A stretch of DNA of 64,000 nt, taken from positions 143,315,405 to 143,379,404 of the forward strand of contig OX422221.1 in NCBI GenBank assembly GCA_949130495.1, in the 5' to 3' direction. Shown here one piece after another: positions 11,870-23,360 of the stretch. Numbering within the stretch: the stretch's first letter is position 1; the number at the start of each line of letters is the position of its first letter. The position numbers were made by a program, and so were the translations under genes. The notes under the pieces are model-generated. The model ran no database searches. It was not told the origin of the DNA and was given only the letters and a program-made list of their open reading frames with translations. Source of the stretch: Sambucus nigra (Eukaryota > Streptophyta > Magnoliopsida > Dipsacales > Adoxaceae).

Positions 11870-13017
11870 ATGATATAATATTTAATACATAACTTAGTGT
11901 TCATGCTAAGATACTAATATGGCAAAGGGTGCAAAAAAAATAAACCAACTATTTTTAAAAATTAGTTTTAAAGTTTAATTAAACAAGTTATCTAAATAAA
12001 ACTTATCACCAACTTTAAACAAGTTTGATTAAACAGATTAACCAATTTCATCTTAACCTAAACATGCATCTAGGTAACTGGAGGATAAAATAAAGTAAAT
12101 CAATCACAACACTCGATGTACGAGGAAAATCAAAATGGAAAAAAATTTCGATGGCCCACCCATACAAATTTACAATGATAAAGAATTTACAAAATTCAAC
12201 AGATGACTTACACAACAACTCGACACCCTCTCAAGCCTTGATGCGTCTTTGATCTTTGACCTCTCGTAAACAGTGATAATGTAAGAATTCACCCACGCTA
12301 CTGCCATAATTTTTTAGTACACATAAGCATCAGTATCCATCGAACGACTATACAATCGTTAAAGGATTGGAACACTGAATCCATCACTTTTTCACCATAA
12401 CGCCACGCCACAAAGTCTAGCATGTGTAAATAGCTAATACGGAGTCCACCATATGAAATGATTATCACAAAGACATGGAGAATAAATTTTGGTTGTCACA
12501 AACTATATCTCCAAGCATAATATCATGATTTTTGAATTTAAAACTGTTTCGGTGTAAACATAAGGTTTGGGTAAAATCGGAGAGCTTTTGATAGAGTTTT
12601 GTGAACTCAAAACGTAAGAATTTACCTCAAAATAAAATGCTTTTCTGCACTCCTATTTATAGGAGGTTTGTTGAAAATGATATAAGCATCAAAAGCAGTT
12701 TAAAAACTCTCGACTTCTTTGAACGAATTCGAACGTTGTTCGAATGACTTTGAACCTCGTTTGAACGACTTTGAACCTCGTTCGAACAAAGTATAGCATC
12801 TCGTTCGAACACTTATCCAATAAACTATTCAATGAGTTTCCAAGAAAGGTTGAAGTTGGTTTGTTCAATGTTCATTGGAACTTGTTCTAAAGACATAACA
12901 TATCTCGTCCGAACGACTTACCTAGTGTCATTCTAATGATCTCTCAAAAAAATATTTTTTTTTTAAATATTAAAAGAGATAAAATTATTTTAAAAATAAT
13001 TTTATATAATCCTAACA
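11870..13017 (-). mobile_element. Copia-type LTR, minus strand, probably solo or truncated
   Basis: Read on the minus strand it starts TGTTAGGATTATATAAAATT at 13,017, a start typical of plant copia (SIRE/Maximus-like) LTRs. It carries a cluster of TTCGAAC palindromic words (12,719-12,925) and a TATA box CTATAAATAGGA (12,662 to 12,651). The 3' end is not clear: it abuts the broken gag near 11,866 and no PBS or PPT is seen at either side, nor a matching 5-bp target duplication. Confidence 0.5.
12651..12662 (-). promoter_or_regulatory. TATA box of the copia-type LTR
   Basis: On the minus strand CTATAAATAGGA is followed by GTGCAGAAAAGC, a canonical plant TATA box with a plausible start site downstream. 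Confidence 0.6.
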
Positions 13018-13993
13018 CCCGAATATAAAATATCCAAGGATTAAAATTTTTACTCATTCATACTTGAGAGATCCTCGAAACGTGAAGATGAAAATGGTTA
13101 CGAAACACAACACGGTGATATAGGTCTTCTAACTTGGTCATTACGTCTTCAAAAAATCACGTCATAAGCTTGAAAGGTCAACACACTCAAGTCCTAACCT
13201 ATGACTCATAGAGTTTTATCCAATCACAAACTAAAGCCAAAATATATACAAATTGACTATATTGAAAATTTGTCTTTACACTTGTGCACGATTTTAAATG
13301 GAATCCATTGTATTTTTAAAATATTTACACATTTAAAAACGCCTTGTGCTTTATGAAACCATGATTTTTAAACATTAAATGTGTGTGTGTGTGTGTGCGC
13401 ACACATGTGCAAAGCCATGGGTGTCAAATATAATTAACCAATTAAAAATGATTTTCTTTAAAGTATGATTAGTAGGTAGCTCATCGGTGTATTGTATAAG
13501 ATGTCGTCACATGAGGTGGTAAGGAAATTAAAAAGGATGCAGTCAATGAGACACAAAAAAATTATATGAAACCGAGTTATGTACTCGATTGATGCATGAC
13601 CCGGATATTTTATTATGATAGTAGACAACATCTAAAAAAATAATACAATTACATTTTCAAATAAAAAATACAAACATTAAATTACGAATAAAAATTTATA
13701 AACTCCAAAATTCATATCTTTAACTAAAATAATAAATCCACATGTTCAGAAGTAAACCATCAATTTTTAAATAAATCAGAGATTAGGGACAAAGGAGAGA
13801 TATTAGTCAATGTGGGTCAGGGAAACAGTGATGGTGGTAATGTTGGTGATAGTTGTGAACAATATTTTCTAAAGTGAAGGTTTGTAGTGGTAAGGTGAAG
13901 AAGGGAATGCATTTTATGTGTATTGAAAAAGAGGGAGGGGAGAATGGAAAAGAATGTAGTTAGGAAGACTAAGTTGTGAATCACCGTGCACAC

Positions 13994-14074
<81 letters not shown>

Positions 14075-14969
14075 TTGGTTTATCAATGGTGGTGAGTATG
14101 TTTTATACATGTTGGTGTTGATTCCAAAAATTATTTGGATTTAAGAGTGAGAGAGTGGATCTAATAAAGAGTGAGTGGGAACATCAATGTGTTGATGAAT
14201 GTGTTTTGTTTGGGTGGGTTTTTATTTAGAAATGGATGATTTAATATGAACGGTTTGTAATTTTGAAATGTGTGTATGTGTGTGAAGTTGTGCTTGTCTT
14301 GATGTGTGTTTGTTATTTTATGTGAATTTTCACTTTTGCACTTTTTAAAGGGGGCTTTGTTATTTTATTAGTGGTAAAATATATTAAAGGTATTTTATGC
14401 ATTTTCTCAACTCCAATACCCTAAAAGTTAACTTTCGAGGCTAGTCTCAATGGGTTTAAAGTTTTGGGGATATTTTTTATAGTGTTTTACATTAGGGGAT
14501 GACCCGTAAACCTAACATAATTTAAAAGGTTTGTCATAATTTAATCTTTTAAAATTTGTACATAAAATTACTAAAACATGAGATAAATGGAAATTCAATA
14601 AAAAATTTAGTATTATGTCATTTTTACATATTCCTAGATCCTTCACTGAAATCAATTTTGAGGTGGGTTGATCCTTCACCGGTATCAACTATGTCAATAT
14701 TACATTAATTGGAAAAACACATTTGGAAATATCCACTCGCGCATGAAAATAGTTAATATTGTCAGTATTACGAAGACAGCCGCTAACATAATTTAATATG
14801 AAAGCATATCCATTGCAAAAGTGTACTTTTCGCTTATGTTCAAAATAAGACAATGAAAATTAGTTTTTCACCTTGTTTATAAAAAAGAAAAATCTTCTCT
14901 AATTCAAATGATTAAATCTTAATTTCTATGATAAGTCAAATGAAAAATACGCACTCATAGTTGTATTAG
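13018..14969. other. Gene-free spacer with compound microsatellite
   Basis: No gene is recognised. The stretch contains a (TG)n run near 13,380-13,396 and a compound (AT)n(AG)n microsatellite at 13,997-14,074. A 97-codon minus-strand frame at 13,817-14,110 is mainly the translation of that microsatellite. The right end is the target site of the copia-like element (ATTAG at 14,965-14,969). Confidence 0.5.
13997..14074. repeat. (AT)n(AG)n compound microsatellite
   Basis: About 27 AT units pass directly into 12 AG units at 14,051. The same compound order occurs at 29,271-29,354. Confidence 0.95.
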
Positions 14970-16207
14970 TGTAAGGATATAAATTTCCAGTTGAGTCCCT
15001 GTACTGTTTTGACTTAATTCCGTGAACAAAACTTATTTATAATATGTCATAGGAGATTTTATTTTGTCACGATCCCACTTGGTCTATGACGTATTGAAGA
15101 AAATTAAATACGTTGGGGCAAAGCTTCAATGAATTTATCATGCCGATGTTTAATTGGTGCAAGTTTACTCGTCTTCAAAATTAATTGCATTCCAAAATCA
15201 CTCAGGTATGAATGCGTATAATTAATGGTGCTAGGAATTATTTTTATTAAGGATAAGGATGTATTTTTATAAAGAAATATATTTTAAAATGTTTTTAAAA
15301 GTGTTTGTAAGGTTTACACTATGTTTTAATTCTGATAAGCTCGAAAAAGGAGTTTGACTTTATTGGGTCTCTTTAAAGAAACGTTTTAATTAAAAAGTCA
15401 AACTTCTCGCTCGAACGACATTAGATCTCGCGCGAACGAGATGTCTAAGTCGCTCGAACGAGAGCCTTAAGTCATTCGAACGACACGTTTTTCAAGGCGG
15501 AATTTTAATCCTATTTAAACAGTGTTTGCATCAGAATTCCGTAAGTGTGCAACGGGAAAAAATTGAATACATTCCAGTATGTTGTTTGCACATGTTTTCT
15601 AATGTTTACAAAGCTTAAAAACATCCTTAGAGTTTGTAAACATCCGAGATATCATTCTTATATGTTTTAGTGATCTTGGGGCACCAAAGTTTTTTGTTCT
15701 ACACATTGAACATCAAAGGGTTTTGCGGTGAAGAAAAGAGGACTTCTTGTTCAACATCATAGACAAATCAAAGCCAATCGGTGGACACCGAGACATACGT
15801 GGACGTGTGTGTTGTGGGCAGGTATCGTGGAAGACGGAATTTATACGTGGGCACTATTGAAGAACGGTTGAAGATCAGAAGGAGCTTCAAGACCCGTGGG
15901 GATCGAGTCTTAGTGTAAGGCTAATATGTCTTTGTAAAACCATTATTCATAGTGATTGTCTGTCTTGGGCCGTCCGAGGTTGTTTTCACCTCTTGGGTTT
16001 TTTCCTCATACATCCGCCGTTGTGAGTATTCTTTACTTTATTTTACTTGCTTTAATCACCAGATGCATGTTTAGTATTAATCAAGATAAAATTGGTTTAA
16101 AGTAAGAATTGGGTTTTCACAACTTGGTTTGGTGCATAATTAAAAGTTGGATAATTTTCGGTGAAAAAATTGGTTTTGTTTGAAACACACAAATTGGGCA
16201 CTCTTCA
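14970..16207 (+). repeat. 5' LTR of the copia-like element
   Basis: Starts TGTAAGGATATAAATTTCC and ends GGCACTCTTCA. It contains four CGAACGA-type words at 15,412, 15,433, 15,455 and 15,477, spaced 21-22 bp apart. The PBS follows after two bases. Confidence 0.85.
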
Positions 16208-16209
16208 AA

Positions 16210-16221
16210 TTGGTATCAGAG
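16210..16221 (+). other. Primer-binding site, initiator-Met tRNA type
   Basis: TGGTATCAGAGC sits two bases after the 5' LTR and is followed by TAGAAACC. Confidence 0.85.
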
Positions 16222-16292
16222 CTAGAAACCATTATTTATTTGTTTTGTGATCCCGTGTGTTTGTTTGTCTCTCCTTTGACTGTTTTCTCTCG

Positions 16293-17033
16293 ATGGATTC
16301 TCTAAGCTTTGACGATTTACATCGTTTGAATTTAAAGTTTTCAAAACGTATTGAAGTTTTGGAAAAAGAAAATTCTGTTTTTTAAAATAAGATTGAATAT
16401 TTGCAAACGTTTCAAATTCAAAGAGATATTTGTCGTGAGCATTTTAGTTCCTTGTTTAAAGATTTTAATATGATAAAATTGGGCAAAAAGGAGAGTGATG
16501 ATAGAGTCCTTGTTTTAGAAAAAGAGTAAGAGGATTTAAAAAATTCTAAAGTTTGTGCCGTTGAGGAAAATAATTCAATTAATGATTTTGTGGCACGAGA
16601 AAAGGCTCTTAGGGATAAGTTTGCTCACATGGAGGGGGAACGAGATAACTTTCTAGGGGTAATTGAAAATCTAAAGAAGGAGTCCCGAAAGTTTGAGGAA
16701 TCTAATCGTTTGCTTGCGTCGAAAGTTTTGAAGTTAAAAAATTATTTAAATGACTCGAGTAGTGATGGTAGCGGCTTGTCTTGTTCTAGTGGTTCGATTG
16801 TAAAAGCCAAAACCATAGTATGTTTTAGAGCTTCAATCATATTCGAGGGTATTAGAAAAGGTCCCGTTCCTCATCGTGTTTTCACATGTTCTCATTGTGG
16901 TAGGAAAGTTCACCTTAGGAGTTTTTGTTTTTATCTTAGAAAAGACCCTAGGAAGATTAAACGCAGTGTCCCATTGGTTCCCAAAATCCGTTTTGTTAGG
17001 TATACACCTGTTTGGGTTAGAAAATCCGTTTAG
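16293..17033 (+). pseudogene. gag: Gag-like protein with coiled coil and zinc knuckle, broken
   Basis: The likely start is the ATG of MDSLSFDDLHRL at 16,293, 72 bases after the PBS. Two in-frame stops (near codons 31 and 80) break the N-terminal half, leaving an open stretch from 16,590. The visible protein is a long, charged, probably coiled-coil region (residues such as ALRDKFAHMEGERDNFLGVI with heptad-like Leu/Phe/Ile), a Ser/Gly-rich linker, and a CCHC zinc knuckle CSHCGRKVHLRSFC (spacing C-x2-C-x4-H-x4-C, all four ligands present; the usual Gly before His is Val). It ends YTPVWVRKSV before a TAG. The knuckle and the WVRKS tail resemble gag regions of SIRE-like copia elements. The classical capsid domain is not evident. 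In a functional copy it would package the element RNA; this copy cannot be translated whole. Confidence 0.6.
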
Positions 17034-19170
17034 TAGATGCTAAATGGTTCGTTGGTTGATTCTCACATGCATGCACATTATTCATCTCTTGCTATTTCTT
17101 ATGGATAGTAGCTTGCATGTTTTATCATATGCTAGCCCTGACATCATGATTTATAATTTGCTAGTATTATGACATGTTTATCTTTTTGTATGTTATTTTT
17201 CACTTGTTTGAGTCTTATTTGAAAAATACAAAAAGATTTTGTTTTTTAGAAAAGTTTTGAAAACCCAACAAGATTTTACTTTTTTTTTAGTCAAAATATG
17301 AAAAGCCAAAAATATTTTCGGTTTTTTGTTTTTGAGTTTACAAGTTTAATGTGGCACATTGGTGTGCTTGGACCCCCCCCCCCCCCCCCACCCCAATCGT
17401 TTCATTATCCATGTCTCTAGTACATTTGGTCATTATTATTGATGCTTGGAATGATCTTAACCATTGTTTATATGGGGTTGTTTCGAAGTTGATATGTATT
17501 TTGATTCGACTTTGTATATATGCCAACATTGCACACATGCACGAGTTTATATGGATGTTTGACTTGTCTTGCATATTTGAATTTGGTAAGGCGTTCTTAT
17601 CTCAATCTTGTCATCTATGCGTAAGTATACTTAAGGAGAAGTGTGCATGTAAGAACCGTTTATCGTGAGGATTTAAATTGTAAAAATGATGAGTGATTCA
17701 CGAGAAAGGGTTGCAAGAGTTCAAATTTATTTTTCATGAAAGCCACCGTTTAAAAGAGCCCAAAAGAAAATGCAATACGCTAAGAAAAGGGACAAATTAG
17801 TTTAGTTCATTCCAAAGAAAACATGTTATTATTTAGTGAGTTTGGATGGATTAATTTTTTTTAAAAAAATGGGTTTGCACAACTAATCCTAAAGGTTGAA
17901 ACATTGCAATTTGACGCTATTATTTGTAGAATCGTCAAAATTCTGAATTTGTGTGCATGTAGTATGTTTAGTTCATTAAGCTCACACTTTTATTGTCATA
18001 TGTCTACAATAAAGTTTGATGATTTATCGCTATCAATTAGACCTTCTTGATCGTTTCGATGTGTTGGAATTATGACTCATTTGTTATAGTCTCGCGCCCA
18101 TTCATTCCATGTTCATGTTTGAGCACATCGATAATATGTTTGCATGTAACTCACATTTTTAGTTTTTATGAGTTTTTACATTTTGTGTTAAAAGCCTACT
18201 GTTTTAACACTGTTTTGCTTCTACCAGGCCCTTCCTGGAATTTTTTAGTGGAAATTTTTTCACTGGGCAATAATTTATCATATTTATGGGAATCTGGGAA
18301 ATTCTGACAAGTCGCGCGAAGTCGTTCAAACGACTTATCCATCTTGCGCGACCTTGTACTTCGTTCAAGCGACATCCTCAACTCGTTTGAGCGATGTCCC
18401 TGGCTCGTTCGAACGATAGGCTGTTTTGTGGCTTCTGATTGGTTTGCAGTCCACTGGTTATTTTGGTATATTTTTGGTACTGCTGGAAGTTTTTCTGGAC
18501 TGATTGGTTTATATGCAGGTTATAATTGGTTTAAAATTGATTTTTTGCATATAGTCCGTTTATCACACATGTTTAGATTGCTATACTCTTTGTGTGATTC
18601 CTTGGTTTACTAGCTACTGATTTGTCATTACATGATCATATTTAGCAAGTTGTTTCATGATTATCTAGCGGTTTCGATTCTCAAATTGATTCAATTGGTT
18701 TATTCTCATGCTAGAAAGTTGGTTTGGTTTATCTTTTCACCGGATTGTCTATTCGAGGCAAAAAGGGGAGAGATGTATGTGATGTATGGGGAGATTTTTT
18801 TAGCGTCTCTATTGATATCTGGATTTACATATTGTTTGATTATAATTCTTCCTAATTGGTATCAAATAATTATCAAATAATTGCTCACATGTTTCAAATG
18901 ATTTGTACTTGTTGGAAATATATTTTGGTATCATTTGTTCCTCCATACTTCACTAGGTATTTGTTTGTTTGTTTCATGTGTAGGTATGCTTCAGCGATTC
19001 GCGATTTCAAGTCTACATCACATTCAGACAGTTCATGCTTGTCGGTGCTACATATACTAGTCCGTGTCTTGTATTTTTGATTTTGGGTTTATGGGATGGG
19101 ATTTAGGCGTCATACGGCTTGACGGCCCCCGGTTAGGCATTTCAATGGTTTAGTTTTGTCCCGGAATAGT
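17034..19170 (+). other. Non-coding interior of the copia-like element
   Basis: More than 2 kb without a recognisable pol domain. It contains a run of 17 C (17,373-17,389) and a cluster of CGTTCGAACGA-type words at 18,306-18,420 similar to those in the LTRs. Several short open frames (such as 18,344-18,613) have no recognisable domain. Confidence 0.6.
17373..17389. repeat. Homopolymer C17
   Basis: Seventeen consecutive C, then ACCCC. Length from sequencing may be unreliable in such a tract. Confidence 0.85.
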
Positions 19171-19184
19171 AAAAGGGGGAGATT
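19171..19184 (+). other. Polypurine tract
   Basis: AAAAGGGGGAGATT lies immediately before the 3' LTR, the expected site for plus-strand DNA priming. Confidence 0.85.
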
Positions 19185-20423
19185 TATAAGGATATAAATT
19201 TTCAATTGAGTCCCTGTACTGTTTTGACTTAATTTCGTGAACAAAACTTGCTTGTAATATGTCATAGAGAGATTTTATTTTGTCACGATCCCACTTGGTT
19301 TATGACGTATTGAAGAAAATTGAAGACATTGCGGCAAAGGTTCAATGAATTTATCATTCCGATGTTTAATTGGTGCAAGTTTACTCGTCTTCAAAGTTAA
19401 TTGCATTCCGAGATCACTCAGGTATGAATGCGTATAATTAATGGTGCTCGGAATTCTTTTTATAAAAGATAACGATGTATTTTTATAAAGAAATATATTT
19501 TAAAATGTTTTTAAAAGTGTTTTAAAGGTTTACACTACGTTTTAATTCTGATAAGCTCGAAAAAGGAGTTTGACTTTATTGGGTCTCTTTAAAGAAAAGT
19601 TTTAATTGAAAAGTCAAAAGCCAAACTTCTCGCTCGAATGACATTAAATCTCGCGCGAATGAGATGTCTAAGTCGCTCAAACGAGAGCCTTAATTCGTTC
19701 GAACGACACGCTTTTTGAGACAGCGTTTTAATCCTATTTAAACATTGTTTGCATCAGAATTTCGTAAGTGTGCAACTGGAAAAAATATAATACATTCCAG
19801 TACGTTGTTTGCACATGTTTTCTAAGGTTTACAAAGATTAAAAACATCCTTAGAGCTTGCAAAGATCCAAGATATCATTCTTATATGTTTTAGTGATCTT
19901 GCGGCACCAAAGTTGTTCGTTCTACATCAAAGCGTTTTGCGGTGAAGAAAAGAGAAGGACTTCTTGTTCGACATCGTAGACGAATCAAAGCCAATCGGTG
20001 GACACCGAGACATACGTGGACACGTGTGTTGTGGACAGGTATTGTGGAAGACGGAATTTATGCGTGGGCACTATTAAAGAACGGTTGAAGATCAGAAGGA
20101 GGGTCAAGACCCGTGGGGATCGAGTCTTAGTGTAAGGCTAATCTGTCTTTGTAAAATCATTGTTAATAGTGATTGTCTGGCTTGGGCCGTCCGAGGTTGT
20201 TTTTCTGTCTTGGGTCTTTTTCTCTTACATCCGGCGTTGTGAGTATTCTTTACTTTATTTTACTTGCTTTAATCACTAGATGCTTGTTTAGGATTAATCA
20301 AGATAAAATTGGTTTAAAGAAAGAATTGGGTTTTCATAACTTGGTTTGGTGCATAATTAAAAGTTGAATAATTTTCGATAAAAAATTGATTTTATTTGAA
20401 ATACACATATTGGACACTCTTCA
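19185..20423 (+). repeat. 3' LTR of the copia-like element
   Basis: Nearly the same length as the 5' LTR (1,239 against 1,238 bp). Its first dinucleotide reads TA instead of TG, a single G-to-A change. It ends GACACTCTTCA and is followed by ATTAG, the target duplication. CGAACGA-type words lie at 19,629-19,710. Confidence 0.85.
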
Positions 20424-21173
20424 ATTAGAGAAGTGATTTTACAATTAATGTCTTTTTATCCTATGTGGAATTACTCATGCTGTGAAATGACACTGTTTTT
20501 GTATGGTCTCATTGACGTTGTGAATAATCATTGGTGCCACGTCAATTTTAAATTAATTACTAAGGGTTGCACTCGTGAGTTTTTTACATTTAATATACAT
20601 GAGTCTAATGTGCGACTTAACATTTTTGACATAGACATCGAAGATATCCAAGTTATTTAAGCCTTTTTGCTGGGAAAAATGACCTAATGCTATTTTGTTT
20701 TACCCAAAACACAGAAATAGCTCAAGAGCATCAAGCACATTATGCCTTCATGAAATAATCCTACTATCTGGAATATTCCCTTATCGCGGACTCCCAACAG
20801 TCGTGGGGTTCTTCAACTCCACCAACATTCATTTTCTTCTGACCTATAATCATAAATTCACATAATGGTTTGATTTCTATAACCATTAGTTATAAACTCC
20901 TATAATGACTAGTTTTTCAACCACTGGTCACAGACTCTTATAAATCTACTCGTTTTTTAACCAATGATCACATTTCCACCTACCTCAAACTTGAACTCAA
21001 TATATTATTCTTTGTAAATTTTTTACTCGGAATATATCTACTTCTCTATTTGACAATTTCTTAAATAAAATTCTTAATAAGTTTTTATTGGATGAAATTA
21101 TAACGAAACCATGTCCCTCCTAATGGCATTTGAAAGTCCTTGTATCTTAGAGGATGAAGATGAACAAAAGAGG
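20424..21173. other. Spacer with an unassigned short reading frame
   Basis: The 75-codon plus frame at 20,433-20,660 includes LIDVVNNHWCHVNF, faintly like the NHW block of Ulp1-type proteases carried by some plant transposons, but nothing else supports this. The rest shows no recognisable feature. Confidence 0.25.
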
Positions 21174-21746
21174 TAGGTCTGTCAATGGGTCGGGTCTGGA
21201 CCCGGATCCGACCCGAACCCGATCCGTATTATAGGGTCTGAGCATATTTTTTTGGACCCGAGACCCGAAGACCCAAATACCCGAAGACCTGTTTATTAAA
21301 CGGGTAGGGTCTGGATCTTATACAAGACCCGACCCGAATTGTACATTATTATTGTTTAAATATATATATACATATACTATAAATTTATATATATTTATAA
21401 ATATATCTTATCAATATAACATGTAAGTAATATATATAAAATATATATTTATGTATATAATAAATATAAATAATATATGTTTTATTTATACTAATAATAT
21501 TCTATAATACATTACAAAATATTTTTATTTAAGATTCAAAAATAAAGAAGGGGGATAATATAAAATAAATGTATATATTTGGCCAGATCCGGACCCGAAC
21601 CCGAGACCCGAAGACCCGAACGGATCCGGGTCTGGATCCAATATTATAGACCCGATGAAGACCCGGACCCGAACACGATGAAGACCCGATTACACGGATG
21701 TGGATCTCCCTAAACCCGATCCGGCTCCGACCCGTTGACAGGCCTA
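21174..21746. mobile_element. hAT-type non-autonomous element (MITE-like), 573 bp
   Basis: Terminal inverted repeats TAGGTCTGTCAATGGGTCGG and (read inversely) TAGGCCTGTCAACGGGTCGG. It is flanked by a perfect 8-bp target duplication, AAAAGAGG at 21,166-21,173 and 21,747-21,754, the size diagnostic of hAT transposition. Subterminal regions are packed with GACCCG/CGGGTC words (for example GACCCGAAGACCC), typical of this widespread plant family. The middle 200 bp is TA-rich and non-coding. Confidence 0.9.
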
Positions 21747-21771
21747 AAAAGAGGTATCATCATCAAGGTTG

Positions 21772-21916
21772 TTGTCAGAGATATGGAGGGAGGGCATGTG
21801 CGATTAATGACATAATATTTTAATGCAGAAACAACCTACAACTCCAGGATCTTCCAGTTTCATTTCATATGTGACACTAGTTTTTATTCTGTACCTTTGA
21901 ATGTATTGTTTCTTAC
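21772..21916. repeat. Flank duplication, copy 1 (145 bp)
   Basis: From TTGTCAGAGATATGG to TGTTTCTTAC. It matches 26,919-27,063 at 144 of 145 positions by hand. Copy 1 ends exactly where the Athila-like LTR begins. Copy 2 continues into unrelated sequence (GGAAATTATTTC), which is presumably the original empty-site flank. Confidence 0.9.
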
Positions 21917-23318
21917 TGATTAGGCACATATTCTTCGTATTTATCCCCTTAATTTTGGTATTTTTATGATCCCGTGCAGTGTCATTAGCTTGGATTTGTC
22001 TCTTATTTATGCTACTAACCTTTTATGGCAAGTATTTCGTGTTTTGTGTATTTCTCATGTGTTTTACAGGTATTTTATGCAAGTTAGTGCGAAGGAGAAC
22101 TCAAAACAGTGAAAGAAACCAAGAAATGGAGAGTTGAAGGGCATTTTCGTAATTTTTCATCCTTAGTCCAGAGGTGGGGCCAACTAGAAAGTTGAAGAGC
22201 TCTAAATTACAAGAATACTGGAAAAAACGGCACCTCAATCCGAGCTACGGTGAAGAAGTTACGATGTTTTGAAGTTGCGCGATAATGAAGAGTCTGGATG
22301 TGCGAATTTCTGTCCTTAATTATGCATTTAATGCAGTGCAACTCTTGGAAAACTTGTGCCACAAGCGAAATTTGATGCCAAATTCGTGCAACTTGGTGCT
22401 ATAAAAGACCAAGTCCTACCTCATTTTCAAAAGGAGTTTAATTCTAGAGAGAGGGAGTCAAATTCTAGAGGGTAGGAGTAGGATTAGAGAGAGAAAGCTA
22501 GATTGTAGTTTTCTTTGGTAGAAGTTTTCATAAACCCTAGTTGTAAGTCTGAAGAAGAAGTTTTGCTGGATTCAAATTCATCTCTTTCTCCTCTTGCTAA
22601 ATACAAGTATCAATTTCTATTCTCTATTTTATTTTTCCATTCAATTCTCAATTGTTTTGCAAATTGTTAACAATGTTTGTTAGAGTTTTCTTTTGTTTTC
22701 ATCATGTTTAGCTAATTTTTAAGGGTTGGGATGCATGAACCCATCCCGATGTAATTTATCTACGTAGGAAATAGAATTTAAATTTAAATTTGAAAGAATC
22801 GTGTAAAAGAAGTTCACAATCATCCTAGATCTTTTAATCTCTCTTGCCCTAGGTACTTGGGATATTTAAGAATATGATGTGCGTGTAATTATTTAGCACC
22901 GCTTTATATTTATCTTTGATTTCATATGATGCGGGCTTGAACCTCATATATGTAATGCTTAGGATCTATAAAGACTGGATTCATTCAAATTTATAATTTA
23001 CAATTCTAGTATTCTAATGGGTAATTACTAGGGATTGGGGGATTGTATTCCAACTTATTTCCTCATTCATTTTAATTAGTTTTATAGATTTGTTCCAACT
23101 TATTTCCCCTTGTCAACCATTATCATCTTTTTCACTTTTATTTTAGAAGTAATAAATCAATTAAATTCTATAAAACATTCCCTGTGGATTCGATACCCAG
23201 ACTTACTACTACACTCCATAAAAGTGTAGTTAAAAGTTTAGGTTTTTTTTTTATTGAGGTTGGAAGCCGATAACAACGACTAGCGTATTACACGGACGCT
23301 CGGTTTTCCACTCGATAA
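21917..23318 (+). repeat. 5' LTR of the Athila-like element
   Basis: Starts TGATTAGGCACATATTC. The exact end is uncertain (somewhere in CTCGATAAAAAA before the PBS) because the 3' LTR lacks this part. A TATA box (CTATAAAAGACC) lies at about 22,400. A fragment of a related LTR is at 37,846. Confidence 0.8.
22400..22408 (+). promoter_or_regulatory. TATA box of the Athila-like LTR
   Basis: CTATAAAAG in a 5' LTR of otherwise mixed composition. The 3' LTR breaks about 5 bases after the equivalent box. Confidence 0.55.
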
Positions 23319-23322
23319 AAAA

Positions 23323-23340
23323 TGGCGCCGTTGCCGGGGA
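23323..23340 (+). other. Primer-binding site, tRNA-Asp type (Athila)
   Basis: TGGCGCCGTTGCCGGGGA, the standard Athila-lineage primer site complementary to the 3' end of an Asp tRNA. Confidence 0.9.
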
Positions 23341-23360
23341 GTGTTTGTTATAGATTATAA

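Larger units (their letters stand above)
14970..20423 (+). mobile_element. Complete non-autonomous copia-like LTR retrotransposon
   Basis: Two direct LTRs (14,970-16,207 and 19,185-20,423) enclose a 2,977-bp interior with a PBS directly after the first and a purine tract directly before the second. The element is flanked by a perfect 5-bp target duplication, ATTAG at 14,965-14,969 and 20,424-20,428. The interior encodes only a broken coiled-coil/zinc-knuckle gag-like gene and has room for, but no trace of, protease, integrase, RT or RNase H. By hand count the first 530 bp of the LTRs differ at about 6-7% of sites plus a few indels, so it is not recent. It must have been mobilised by an autonomous relative. 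Confidence 0.85.

Noticed and set aside
17338..17668. Overlapping frames on both strands with Gly- or Pro-runs
   Set aside because: They arise from the C17 tract and have no other support.
20433..20660. Ulp1-like protease fragment
   Set aside because: Only one short block (NNHWCHVNF) is suggestive, with no catalytic Asp or Cys block nearby.
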